The translations under genes were made by a program, and so were the position numbers. Positions 15,001 to 19,261 of a stretch of DNA of 64,000 bases are shown in pieces (position 1 is the first letter of the stretch; the number at the start of each line of letters is the position of its first letter). The notes beneath the pieces were generated by a model. The model saw only the letters and a list, made by a program, of their open reading frames with translations. It ran no database searches and was not told where the DNA came from. The DNA comes from Bacteroidales bacterium (lineage in GTDB: Bacteria; Bacteroidota; Bacteroidia; Bacteroidales; UBA4417): positions 1-64,000 of the forward strand of contig JADJHD010000017.1 of assembly GCA_016707705.1 (NCBI GenBank), given 5' to 3'.

Positions 15001-16469
15001 TTCCTGCAAATGGTGAAACTGGCGTTATTACCCTTCGACTCGAAGTAACCGGAACCGGCAATTGCGGTAACGCAACAGATGAAATGTTGCTGAATCTGGC
15101 AGTTAGTCCAACGGTTAATGCCGGCAGTGATTTGTCTTCCTGCGGAGTTGAAGTTGTTGCCATCAATGGTGCTACAGCCTCAAATTACAGTTCAATCCTT
15201 TGGACAACAAACGGAACCGGGACTTTCAGCAATTCAAACCTGCTGAATCCCGAATACACTCCAAGCCAGGCTGATGTAGCTTCCGGCTCGGTTGTTCTGC
15301 AGCTTAAGGCTATTGGTATTGCTCCTTGCGGCGACCTTTCCGATCAGTTAACCCTGACATTTGGCGGATATCCAATGGTTGAAGCCGGATCCGATGGAAA
15401 CATCTGCGAAGGTGAAAGCTTTACTCTTACCGGAGTTAATGCAACAAACTACAGCATTCTGAACTGGATGATTAGTCCGGAAACAGCCGGAACCATTTCA
15501 GGATCCTCTCTTCTGAACCCAACATTTAATGCCAGTCCTGGATTCAATGGAATCGTAACACTGACTTTATATGCACAGGGAATATCAGGATGTGCTGACT
15601 CAACGGTTTCCGATTTTGTTAAACTAATTGTAAATGCCCGTCCGATAGTTGATGCAGGTTCCGATCAGCAAATTGCCGAAGGAGCAAGTACACAATTGTC
15701 TGGTTCAGCCAACAGTGGCTCCGGTTTATATGCAATTAAATGGGAACCCGCTGGCTTGCTTGTTGATTCTGAAATACTGAATCCGATTACGAAACCGATA
15801 CAATCGACCAGTACCTTCACCCTGACGGTGATGGATCTTGCAACATCATGTTCAAGTAGTGATCTGATGACGGTTGAGATTCAAGGTGGAGTAAACAACC
15901 TGATTGCAATTGCCGATTATGATACCACCAGAGTAAAAGTACCGGTAACCATTAATGTTATTACCAATGATATCAATCCGGAAAACAAGCAATTGTCAGT
16001 GACACTTTGCGAAAACCCGGAACATGGTATTGCCCTTATTAATGATGACCTAACCATTACCTACACGCCTAACTTTAAATTCTATGGAGATGATGTTTTC
16101 TGTTACAGAATTTGTGAAGTTGGCAATCCGTCGAATTGTTCCGATACCCTTGTTTACATCCATGTAGTTCCTTCAGGAATGAATGATTTTGATTTCTTCT
16201 CAGGAATAACACCAAATGAGGATGAGGTAAATGATGACTGGATTATCAGAGGAATTGAAGACTTCCCGGAAAATACAGTAATCATCTTCAACAGATGGGG
16301 TGACAAGATCAGGGAGTTTGAGGGATACGATAACGAGAATAACGTATGGGATGGCAAGAATGAACATGGAAAACCTGTTCCTGACGGCACATACTTCTAT
16401 ATCCTTGAAATCAATGGTCTTGGTAAGGTATCAGGATGGATTTATGTCAGAGGCAATCATCAGGAATAA
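1..16469 (+). CDS. Giant HYR-repeat surface protein with T9SS gliding-motility C-terminal domain (5' end outside window)
   Basis: The frame is open from base 3 to the TAA at 16467-16469, so the gene starts upstream of the window; an apparent GTG start at 63 is only a Val codon inside a repeat. Visible order: 15 HYR repeats of 85 residues (63-3887), 3 divergent HYR repeats (to about 4620), 38 HYR repeats of 79 residues (4623-13628), 3 divergent HYR repeats (to about 14320), 5 Ig/PKD-like repeats with an NAG.D..IC core (14325-15638), a PKD-like domain with AGSDQQI, a cadherin-like domain beginning near IAIADYDTT, and a final CHU_C/TIGR04131 domain with GITPNEDEVND, IFNRWGDKI and PDGTYFYIL. That last domain is the signal for type IX secretion in SprB-like adhesins. 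The protein is therefore expected on the cell surface as a long chain of Ig-like modules. Adhesion or gliding is inferred from the family; no ligand or catalytic domain is visible. Confidence 0.93.
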   Translation, partial: GNSATCNTSFTVTDNTNPTIVTCAPAQSAFANASCQAAVPDFTANVTATDNCTASNALVITQSPTAGTLVSTGVTSVTITVADGAGNSATCNTSFTVTDNTNPVIVTCAPAQSAFANASCQASVPDFTANVTANDNCTSSANLTITQSPTAGTLVSTGVNAVTITVTDAAGNSATCNTSFTVTDNTNPTIVTCAPAQSAFANASCQASVPDFTANVTATDNCTASNALVITQSPTAGTLVSTGVTTVTITVTDAAGNSATCNTSFTVTDNTDPVIVTCAPAQSAFANASCQASVPDFTANVTATDNCTSAANLTITQSPAAGTLVSTGVTSVTITVTDGAGNSATCNTSFTVTDNTDPVIVTCAPAQSAFANASCQAAVPNFTANVTATDNCTASNALVITQSPTVGTLVSTGVTSVTITVTDAAGNSATCNTSFTVTDNTNPVIVTCAPAQSAFANASCQAAVPNFTANVTATDNCTVSNALVITQSPTAGTLVSIGVTAVTITVTDAAGNSATCNTSFTVTDNTNPVIVTCAPAQSAFANASCQAAVPNFTANVTATDNCTASNALVITQSPTAGTLVSTGVTAVTITVTDAAGNSATCNTSFTVTDNTNPVIVTCAPAQSAFANASCQASVPDFTANVTATDNCTASNALVITQSPTAGTLVSTGVTSVTITVADGAGNSATCNTSFTVTDNTDPVIVTCAPAQSAFANASCQASVPDFTANVTATDNCTSAANLTITQSPAAGTLVSTGVTSVTITVTDGAGNSATCNTSFTVTDNTNPVIVTCAPAQSAFANASCQAAVPNFTANVTATDNCTVSNALVITQSPTAGTLVSTGVTSVTITVTDAAGNSATCNTSFTVTDNTNPTIVTCAPAQSAFANASCQAAVPDFTANVTATDNCTSAANLTITQSPAAGTPVTTGVTTVTITVTDGAGNSATCNTSFTVTDNTNPVIVTCAPVQSAFANASCQAAVPNFTANVTATDNCTASNALVITQSPTVGTLVSTGVTSVTITVTDAAGNSATCNTSFTVTDNTNPVIVTCAPAQSAFANASCQASVPDFTGNVTATDNCTSVANLTITQSPAAGTPVTTGVTTVTITVTDAAGNSATCNTSFTVTDNTNPTIVTCAPAQSAFANATCQASVPDFTANVTATDNCTVSNALVITQSPTAGTLVSTGVTAVTITVTDAAGNSATCNTSFTVTDNTNPTIVTCAPAQSAFANASCQAAVPDFTANVTATDNCTSVANLTITQSPAEGTLVSTGVTTVTITVTDAAGNSATCNTSFTVIDNSIPTISGPGNVTVNSDPGLCTASNVNLGTPVTNDNCGIATITNNAGSTFPVGNTTVIWTVTDLSGQTATSSQTITVIDNQPPSITCPPSVTVNTDPGQSYASNVLLGNAITGDNCGVDTVYNNAPTQFPLGTTVVSWTVIDINGLSTTCTQTVTVTDNQFPTINCPPTIQVNCIGEVPAVYPDYAAFVLAGGSASDNDGINTGSFTLVSETSDGQSCPETISRVYKIADLNNNFSSCTQLVIVDDQVVPVITVPANVTVECSAVPAVGTATATDNCDTEVTVTYEGETRTNGACADSYTLTRTWKATDNCGNFATGSQVITVQDNTIPVITVPENVTVECSAVPAVGTATATDNCDSDVIVTYEGETRTNGTCADSYTLTRTWKATDNCGNFATGSQVITVQDNTIPVITVPANVTVECSAVPAVGTATATDNCDTEVTVTYEGETRTNGTCADSYTLTRTWKATDNCGNFATGSQVITVQDNTIPVITVPENVTVECSAVPAVGTATATDNCDTEVTVTYEGETRTNGTCADSYTLTRTWKATDNCGNFATGSQVITVQDNTIPVITVPENVTVECSAVPAVGTATATDNCDTDVTVTYEGESRTNGTCADSYTLTRTWKATDNCGNFATGSQVITVQDNTIPVITVPANVTVECSAVPAVGTATATDNCDSDVTVTYEGETRTNGTCADSYTLTRTWKATDNCGNFATGSQVITVQDNTVPVITVPANVTVECSAVPAVGTATATDNCDTDVTVTYEGETRTNGTCADSYTLTRTWKATDNCGNFATGSQVITVQDNTIPVITVPANVTVECSAVPAIGTATATDNCDSDVTVTYEGETRTNGTCADSYTLTRTWKATDNCGNFATGSQVITVQDNTIPVITVPANVTVECSVVPAVGTATATDNCDTDVTVTYEGESRTNGTCADSYTLTRTWKATDNCGNFATGSQVITVQDNTIPVITVPENVTVECSAVPAVGTATATDNCDNDVTVTYEGEARTNGSCADSYTLTRTWKATDNCGNFATGSQVITVQDNTIPVITVPENVTVECSAVPAVGTATATDNCDSDVTVTYEGETRMNGTCADSYTLTRTWKATDNCGNFATGSQVITVQDNTIPVITVPENVTVECSAVPAVGTATATDNCDSDVTVTYEGESRTNGTCTDSYTLTRTWKATDNCGNFATGSQVITVQDNTIPVITVPENVTVECSAVPAVGTATATDNCDNEVTVTYEGETRTNGTCTDSYTLTRTWKATDNCGNFATGSQVITVQDNTIPVITVPANVTVECSAVPAVGNATATDNCDSDVTVTYEGESRTNGTCADSYTLTRTWKATDNCGNFATGSQVITVQDNTIPEITVPANVTVECSAVPTVGNTTATDNCDTEVTVTYEGESRTNGTCADSYTLTRTWKATDNCGNFATGSQVITVQDNTIPEITVPANVTVECSAVPAVGTATATDNCDNDVTLTYEGESRTNGSCADSYTLTRTWKATDNCGNFATGSQVITVQDNTIPVITVPANVTVECSAVPAVGTATATDNCDSDVTVTYEGETRTNGTCADSYTLTRTWKATDNCGNFATGSQVITVQDNTIPVITVPANVTVECSAVPAVGTATATDNCDTDVTVTYEGETRTNGTCTDSYTLTRTWKATDNCGNFATGSQVITVQDNTIPVITVPANVTVECSTVPAVGTATATDNCDSDVTVTYEGETRTNGTCADSYTLTRTWKATDNCGNFATGSQVITVQDNTIPVITVPANVTVECSAVPAVGTATATDNCDTEVTVTYEGESRTNGTCADSYTLTRTWKATDNCGNFATGSQVITVQDNTIPVITVPENVTVECSAVPAVGTATATDNCDTEVTVTYEGESRTNGTCADAYTLTRTWKAIDNCGNFATGSQVITVQDNTIPVITVPANVTVECSAVPAVGTATATDNCDSDVTVTYEGESRTNGTCADSYTLTRTWKATDNCGNFATGSQVITVQDITIPEITVPENVTVECSAVPAVGTATATDNCDTDVTVTYEGESRTNGTCADSYTLTRTWKATDNCGNFATGSQVITVQDNTIPVITVPANVTVECSAVPAVGNATATDNCDSDVTVTYEGESRTNGTCADAYTLTRTWKATDNCGNFATGSQVITVQDNTIPVITVPENVTVECSAVPAVGTATATDNCDTDVTVTYEGESRTNGTCADSYTLTRTWKATDNCGNFATGSQVITVQDNTIPVITVPENVTVECSTVPAVGTATATDNCDSDVTVTYEGESRTNGSCTDSYTLTRTWKATDNCGNFATGSQVITVQDNTIPVITVPENVTVECSAVPAVGTATATDNCDTEVTVTYEGESRTNGTCADSYTLTRTWKATDNCGNFATGSQVITVQDNTVPVITVPANVTVECSAVPAVGTATATDNCDSDVTVTYEGESRTNGTCADSYTLTRTWKATDNCGNFATGSQVITVQDNTIPVITVPENVTVECSAVPAVGTATATDNCDTEVTVTYEGESRTNGTCADSYTLTRTWKATDNCGNFATGSQVITVQDNTIPVITVPANVTVECSAVPAIGTATATDNCDTEVTVTYEGESRTNGTCADSYTLTRTWKAIDNCGNFATGSQVITVQDNTVPVITVPANVTLECSAVPAVGTATATDNCDNDVTVTYEGESRTNGTCADSYTLTRTWKATDNCGNFATGSQVITVQDNTIPVITVPENVTVECSAVPAVGIATATDNCDSDVTVTYEGESRTNGTCADSYTLTRTWKATDNCGNFATGSQVITVQDNTIPVITVPANVTVECSAVPAVGTATATDNCDSDVTVTYEGESRTNGTCADSYTLTRTWKATDNCGNFATGSQVITVQDNTIPVITVPENVTVECSAVPAVGNATATDNCDSDVTVTYEGETRTNGTCADSYTLTRTWKAIDNCGNFATGSQVITVQDNTIPVITVPANVTVECSAVPAVGTATATDNCDSDVTVTYEGETRTNGTCADSYTLTRTWKATDNCGNFATGSQVITVQDNTIPVITVPENVTVECSAVPAVGTATATDNCDNDVTVTYEGETRMNGTCADSYTLTRTWKATDNCGNFATGSQVITVQDNTIPVITVPENVTVECSAVPAVGTATATDNCDNDVTVTYEGETRTNGTCADSYTLTRTWKATDNCGNFATGSQVITVQDNTIPVITVPANVTVECSAVPAVGTATATDNCDSDVTVTYDGEFRTNGTCADSYTLTRTWKAIDNCGNFTTGSQLITVQDNTAPVIGILPDPTTINCPALPEFTTPVATDACGGSVNLTSNDVTTAGSCEGSYSVTRTWTATDACNNSSTATQTINVQDVTAPVVICPASITVASDPGICGANVTVPAPQVTEGCSEVTLVNSFNNTGNASGLYPTGTTQVNWTITDACGNTSTCSMSVTITDSQAPVIVCPPDVIACTNETVVLGTATATDNCGVANVYYNGPSSFGTGTTIVTWIATDLNGNSSSCQQNVTVVAEVTVNAGPDASICETAESYTLTGASAENYASVIWTANGQGTLSNANTLNPTYTPAPGETGIILFTLTGIGQAPCGNATDQMALTIVPKPAGSAGNDNTICEGAYYQTLSASASNYSSLLWTSSGSGMFNNPGLLNTVYTPSQADIDAGSVQLSLTITGNMPCNPITDFMILHIEKSAQAYAGPDASVCNGSSYTVSAATVTNANTINWTHTGNGILENPGTLKPTYIPANGETGVITLRLEVTGTGNCGNATDEMLLNLAVSPTVNAGSDLSSCGVEVVAINGATASNYSSILWTTNGTGTFSNSNLLNPEYTPSQADVASGSVVLQLKAIGIAPCGDLSDQLTLTFGGYPMVEAGSDGNICEGESFTLTGVNATNYSILNWMISPETAGTISGSSLLNPTFNASPGFNGIVTLTLYAQGISGCADSTVSDFVKLIVNARPIVDAGSDQQIAEGASTQLSGSANSGSGLYAIKWEPAGLLVDSEILNPITKPIQSTSTFTLTVMDLATSCSSSDLMTVEIQGGVNNLIAIADYDTTRVKVPVTINVITNDINPENKQLSVTLCENPEHGIALINDDLTITYTPNFKFYGDDVFCYRICEVGNPSNCSDTLVYIHVVPSGMNDFDFFSGITPNEDEVNDDWIIRGIEDFPENTVIIFNRWGDKIREFEGYDNENNVWDGKNEHGKPVPDGTYFYILEINGLGKVSGWIYVRGNHQE
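63..3887 (+). repeat. Tandem array A: 15 x 255 bp (85-residue HYR domains)
   Basis: The CAPAQSAFANASCQ motif recurs every 255 bp, 15 times, and the array runs off the left edge. Each unit has four cysteines (TCAP, SCQA, DNCT, TCNT) and the HYR signature of a DNC turn plus TDxxGNSATC. Units come in flavours: TASNALV or TVSNALV versus TSAANLT, and AAVPNF versus ASVPDF. Units 3-4 (from about 603) and 8-9 (from about 1878) match almost base for base at an offset of 1275 bp, that is five units. This points to block duplication on top of single-unit duplication. Confidence 0.95.
4623..13628 (+). repeat. Tandem array B: 38 x 237 bp (79-residue HYR domains)
   Basis: The codon for Glu of VTVECS occurs at 4650 and at exact 237-bp steps to 13419, giving 38 units with no length change. 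Each unit carries four cysteines (VEC, DNCD, the C of NGTCADS, DNCGN). Protein variation is confined to a few sites: PAN/PEN, T/S/N then D/E after DNCD, E-T/E-S before R, A/T before DS, and T/I before DNCGN. Third codon positions vary much more than the protein. The last unit is diverged (YDGEF, FTTGSQLI), as array-edge units often are. Confidence 0.96.
14325..15638 (+). repeat. Five Ig/PKD-like repeats (type D) near the C-terminus of the first giant protein
   Basis: Five domains of roughly 88 residues share the pattern AG.D..IC....Y.L..A.A.NY.S..W...G.G.F.N...L.P.Y.PS, followed by a T.....G..PC or similar and a short linker. They are much more divergent from one another than arrays A and B. 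The same domain family forms the long terminal array of the second giant gene, so the C-terminal stalks of the two proteins are homologous. Confidence 0.85.
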
Positions 16470-16512
16470 ACTCTGTTGAAACAGCAAAGAGAATCCTAAA
16501 TAATCAATTAAG

Positions 16513-16544
16513 AAAAGACTCACAATTATGTGGGTCTTTTTTTT
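16513..16544 (+). terminator. Rho-independent terminator after the first giant gene
   Basis: A 10-bp stem (16515-16524 pairing with 16529-16538, one G-T wobble) closes a four-base ATTA loop and runs directly into eight T residues (16537-16544). It lies 44 bp after the stop codon of the first giant gene. It suggests that the PorP gene downstream is mainly read from its own promoter, unlike a tightly fused operon. Confidence 0.88.
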
Positions 16545-16823
16545 ATTTCCGGATACCACAATTCCAATTTCCCTTTCCTTGAATCCATGTCGAGCAAAAC
16601 CCATGATACAAGAGACAAGCATATTCCTCTTTTAATTCCCGGATTTAGCCCGAAATAGCTAAAACTTTTACGTTTGATGTAAAATTTATTTCCACTTTAA
16701 GCATGAAAGAGATTTTACTTGAAAAAAAACAAAAATAATTATTGTCTGTATTTATCTGTTTATTAACAACTTACGCAGTGATAAGATAAGCATATCAGCT
16801 GGGAATTTTTTAAAATTCGTGTT

Positions 16824-16839
16824 TGGCACAACTTTGGAA
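16824..16839 (+). promoter_or_regulatory. Possible sigma-54-like promoter element upstream of the first PorP gene
   Basis: The sequence TTGGCACAACTTTGGA resembles the -24/-12 pattern TGGCAC-N5-TTGC, but the second half reads TTGG at a spacing one base short, or TGGA at the right spacing. If used, transcription would start near 16850 and leave a leader of about 60 bases before the ATG at 16910. This is a weak match from reading alone. Confidence 0.25.
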
Positions 16840-16909
16840 CAAGGGATATCACAAGCAAAGCAAATCTCTGTCTACAATGACTACACCTACTACAAACAAC
16901 GCCTCAAAC

Positions 16910-17845
16910 ATGAATAACAGATATATCTTCATCCTCAGTCTTCTTGGTTTATTCTTCATCAATACCCTTAAGGTTTCTGCACAGCAGGATCCCCTTTTCA
17001 GTCAGTACATGTTCAACAAGCTTGCTGTTAACCCAGGTTATGCAGGCAGCCGTGATGTTCTGACCCTTGATGCATTGTACAGGTACCAGTGGGTTAATAT
17101 CCAGGGTGCACCACAGACTGTTTCAGCTTCTGTTCATTCACCACTGAATAACCCACATCTTGGTGTTGGTTTAAATGTATATCACGATGCTATCGGACCA
17201 TCCATCAATCAGGGTGCAATGGCAACTTTCTCATACAAGATTCTTTTCCCTAATTCAAAACTTTCATTTGGAATTCAGGCAGGTTACAAGTACACTGACG
17301 TTCTTTGGTCAAGGATAGTAACCGGTGAATCAAACGATCCACTTCTCACAGCTCCAATGCAGAACAAGGCAGTTCCCGATGCAGCCTTTGGAATCTATTA
17401 TTATTCAAACAAGTATTATGTTGGATTCTCATCAAAGCAGCTGCTTCAGAATCAGATGGGAATTGTTTCAGTAAACGGTAAGGAAGAATTCACCAAGTTG
17501 CTCCGTCATTTCTACGGTATGGCCGGTGCAGCCTTCAAGGTTTCCGATCAGGTTGTATTTCGTCCTTCAGTTCTCGTAAAGTTTGTTCAGAATGCACCTC
17601 CACAAATGGATTTGAATGCAAGCTTCCAGTTTGCAGGTACTTTCTGGGTTGGCGCATCATACCGCACCGAAAAAGCTCTTTCTCTTATGACCGAATTCAA
17701 TGTTTCCGATAATCTGAGAGTTGGTTACTCATACGACATTTGGTTCAACGAATTATTATCCTCAAATAGTGGTTCACATGAAATCCGCCTTGGATTTGAT
17801 TTCGACATCTTCAAAAGGCGCATGGTTTCCCCAAGATATTTCTAA
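16910..17845 (+). CDS. PorP/SprF-family type IX secretion outer-membrane protein, copy 1
   Basis: A protein of 311 residues starting MNNRYIFILSLLG, a signal peptide ending near VSAQ, then QQDPLFSQYMFNKL and NPGYAGSRD, the N-terminal hallmark of the PorP/SprF family. It continues as amphipathic beta-strand sequence and ends in RRMVSPRYF, a terminal aromatic residue as expected of an outer-membrane barrel. I chose the ATG at 16910; an in-frame TTG at 16823 and ATG at 16877 would place a charged 18-29-residue extension before the signal peptide. Family knowledge: SprF is needed to export the SprB adhesin in F. johnsoniae, and PorP-type proteins partner adhesins with a CHU_C-type C-terminus. It follows such an adhesin here and is closely similar to the copy at 62004-62921. 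The partner assignment is inference from position. Confidence 0.92.
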   Translation: MNNRYIFILSLLGLFFINTLKVSAQQDPLFSQYMFNKLAVNPGYAGSRDVLTLDALYRYQWVNIQGAPQTVSASVHSPLNNPHLGVGLNVYHDAIGPSINQGAMATFSYKILFPNSKLSFGIQAGYKYTDVLWSRIVTGESNDPLLTAPMQNKAVPDAAFGIYYYSNKYYVGFSSKQLLQNQMGIVSVNGKEEFTKLLRHFYGMAGAAFKVSDQVVFRPSVLVKFVQNAPPQMDLNASFQFAGTFWVGASYRTEKALSLMTEFNVSDNLRVGYSYDIWFNELLSSNSGSHEIRLGFDFDIFKRRMVSPRYF

Positions 17846-17890
17846 TTTCTTTCATGTTTAGGTGATTTAAGTACTGCTTGTACTAAAATG

Positions 17891-17914
17891 AAAAGTCCTT
17901 CGGGACTTTTTTTT
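17891..17914 (+). terminator. Rho-independent terminator after PorP copy 1
   Basis: An 8-bp perfect stem (AAAAGTCC with GGACTTTT) closes a stable TTCG tetraloop and continues into a run of T residues (17907-17914). It lies 45 bp after the PorP stop codon and ends the first adhesin/PorP cassette. Confidence 0.92.
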
Positions 17915-18068
17915 ATTTTTTTATTCCAAGGCTTAATAGGTCTGCGAATAATTAACCATCTGCTGTTCATAAGTAATAGCGTCTTGTCTCGATTGAAGGC
18001 CTTATTCAATCTTAATTTGCTTCTTAAATGAGTGATCCTTTCCAGGAGAAAAGTAGTATGATTTAAGA

Positions 18069-18647
18069 GTGCTTTACAAAAGACGGAGGGAGAAAAGTGT
18101 GTGTGATAAAATTAAAGCCATCTTGATGCTTGATAGTGGTTACACATATGAGCATATTGCTGAAGTACTTATACTTGATTATTCTTCTATCTGCCGCTGG
18201 TATACTTTATTCGAAGAAAAGTGGACTAAAGGTCTTTTGTCTGATAGTTTTATTGGTGGGATAAGTTCCCCTACCAAAAAGCAACAAGAAGCACTTATTG
18301 AACAACCTAATACTACTGTAAATCTGACAGTAAAAGAAATCTTTGCATTCATATTCAATAAGTTCAAAGGGGATCTCACTCTCAAAGGGATGTCCAATTT
18401 TTTGCAAAGACAGGAGTTTCGTTATGAAAAGCCAAAACGCTTTCCTTTTAAAGAGTACATAGAAGCATCGTTAGAATTCATAGATGCCTGCAATAAACTC
18501 AAAAAGAAAAAGAAGCAAGATTGCAGGATATGCTTCATGGATATTGAGCATCCTTTGCATAATTCTCCTCCGGCAACAAGATGGATCAGGAAAGTTAAGG
18601 ACTTGATTATGCATATGACAGATAATTCCCAATTAATTCAGGCATGA
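18069..18647 (+). pseudogene. Truncated IS630-family transposase remnant
   Basis: The 192-codon frame begins LYKRRREKSVCDKIKAILML and contains a helix-turn-helix (GYTYEHIAEVLILDYSSICRW), a second DNA-binding segment (LTVKEIFAFIF...LTLKGMSNFLQR) and the first part of the catalytic fold, FMDIEHPLHNSPPATRWIRK. This matches the start of IS630-family DDE transposases, where FMDAVHPQHN carries the first catalytic Asp. Members of the family are usually about 330-350 residues; here similarity fades after RWIRK and the frame stops before the second and third acidic residues. The 5' end is also damaged: a TAG at 18054 lies just upstream and the only near start is GTG at 18069. No terminal inverted repeats were recognised. 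It is an inactive relic in an AT-rich spacer. Confidence 0.8.
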
Positions 18648-19184
18648 GCTTTCGCAAACTTGTCTTCTTTGAGTACAAATGTCATTTGGGGTGCGATATC
18701 CACACAGTATCAATCACATGGAAATAATTTGAATAATTTCCATAATGAAATAGCAGATTTTTTTTGGGACAAGTGTATTACTTTTAAACTTAAGGTCAAT
18801 AAACAATTAAATATGGACAAATAGAGGACCTGACCAGTCCCGAAAAGCAAGGAAAAAATCAGAAAATTTTGCTTGGTTTTGTCCAGATAGATAAACAAAA
18901 AACTAATTAACTCATTGTCTATCTGCAGTTTATTTACTCTGTCATGAATTTCAAAACTGCTCAATCCTCAATTATGCGGGAATTCTCCCCGTCACTTCCA
19001 TTTTCCAGAGGCATTGATACCACTTATTACAGAGCGCTGCAAATATTCAGGGACACACTTTCTCTTCTATCTATTTTATTTCCACTCCACTCTTCTTCCT
19101 TCCAAATTCTTACTACAAAGACTCGGTTTTACTTTTCTCTTCCCCCTACTAAAGGTGTCTACCCGATTTGAATTGAGTCTTTAT
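18648..19184 (+). other. AT-rich non-coding spacer
   Basis: About 540 bp between the transposase remnant and the second giant gene. It is clearly more AT-rich than the flanking genes. Short open frames on both strands lack family signatures, sensible starts and the codon character of the neighbours. I see no tRNA, rRNA or riboswitch. It may contain further decayed insertion-sequence DNA and the promoter of the giant gene, but no promoter could be assigned with confidence. Confidence 0.6.
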
Positions 19185-19206
19185 CCTGAAATCAATTGAT
19201 TTCAGG
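19185..19206. promoter_or_regulatory. Perfect 22-bp palindrome 56 bp upstream of the second giant gene
   Basis: The half-site CCTGAAATCAA is followed immediately by its exact reverse complement, giving an uninterrupted 22-bp palindrome centred at 19195/19196. It could be an operator for a dimeric regulator, or in RNA a hairpin with an AATT loop in the leader of the giant gene. There is no T-run after it, so it is not a typical terminator. A small second palindrome, ATGATCAT, follows at 19209-19216. Function is unknown. Confidence 0.5.
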
Positions 19207-19261
19207 GGATGATCATTAAAAGGTCATCAAAGCATAATTATAAGAATAAACCACCAGCGTC

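Noticed and set aside
16823..16909. Longer start (TTG at 16823 or ATG at 16877) for PorP copy 1
   Set aside because: It would put 18-29 polar, charged residues before the signal peptide, and PorP copy 2 starts directly with its signal peptide.
18710..18964. Minus-strand 84-codon open frame beside the transposase remnant
   Set aside because: Hydrophobic but without family signature; composition is that of the AT-rich spacer. It could be decayed insertion-sequence DNA, not a supported gene.
18944..19199. Plus-strand open frames of 60-75 codons in the spacer before the second giant gene
   Set aside because: No recognisable motif, low-complexity Phe/Ser/Leu composition and AT-rich sequence; probably non-coding.
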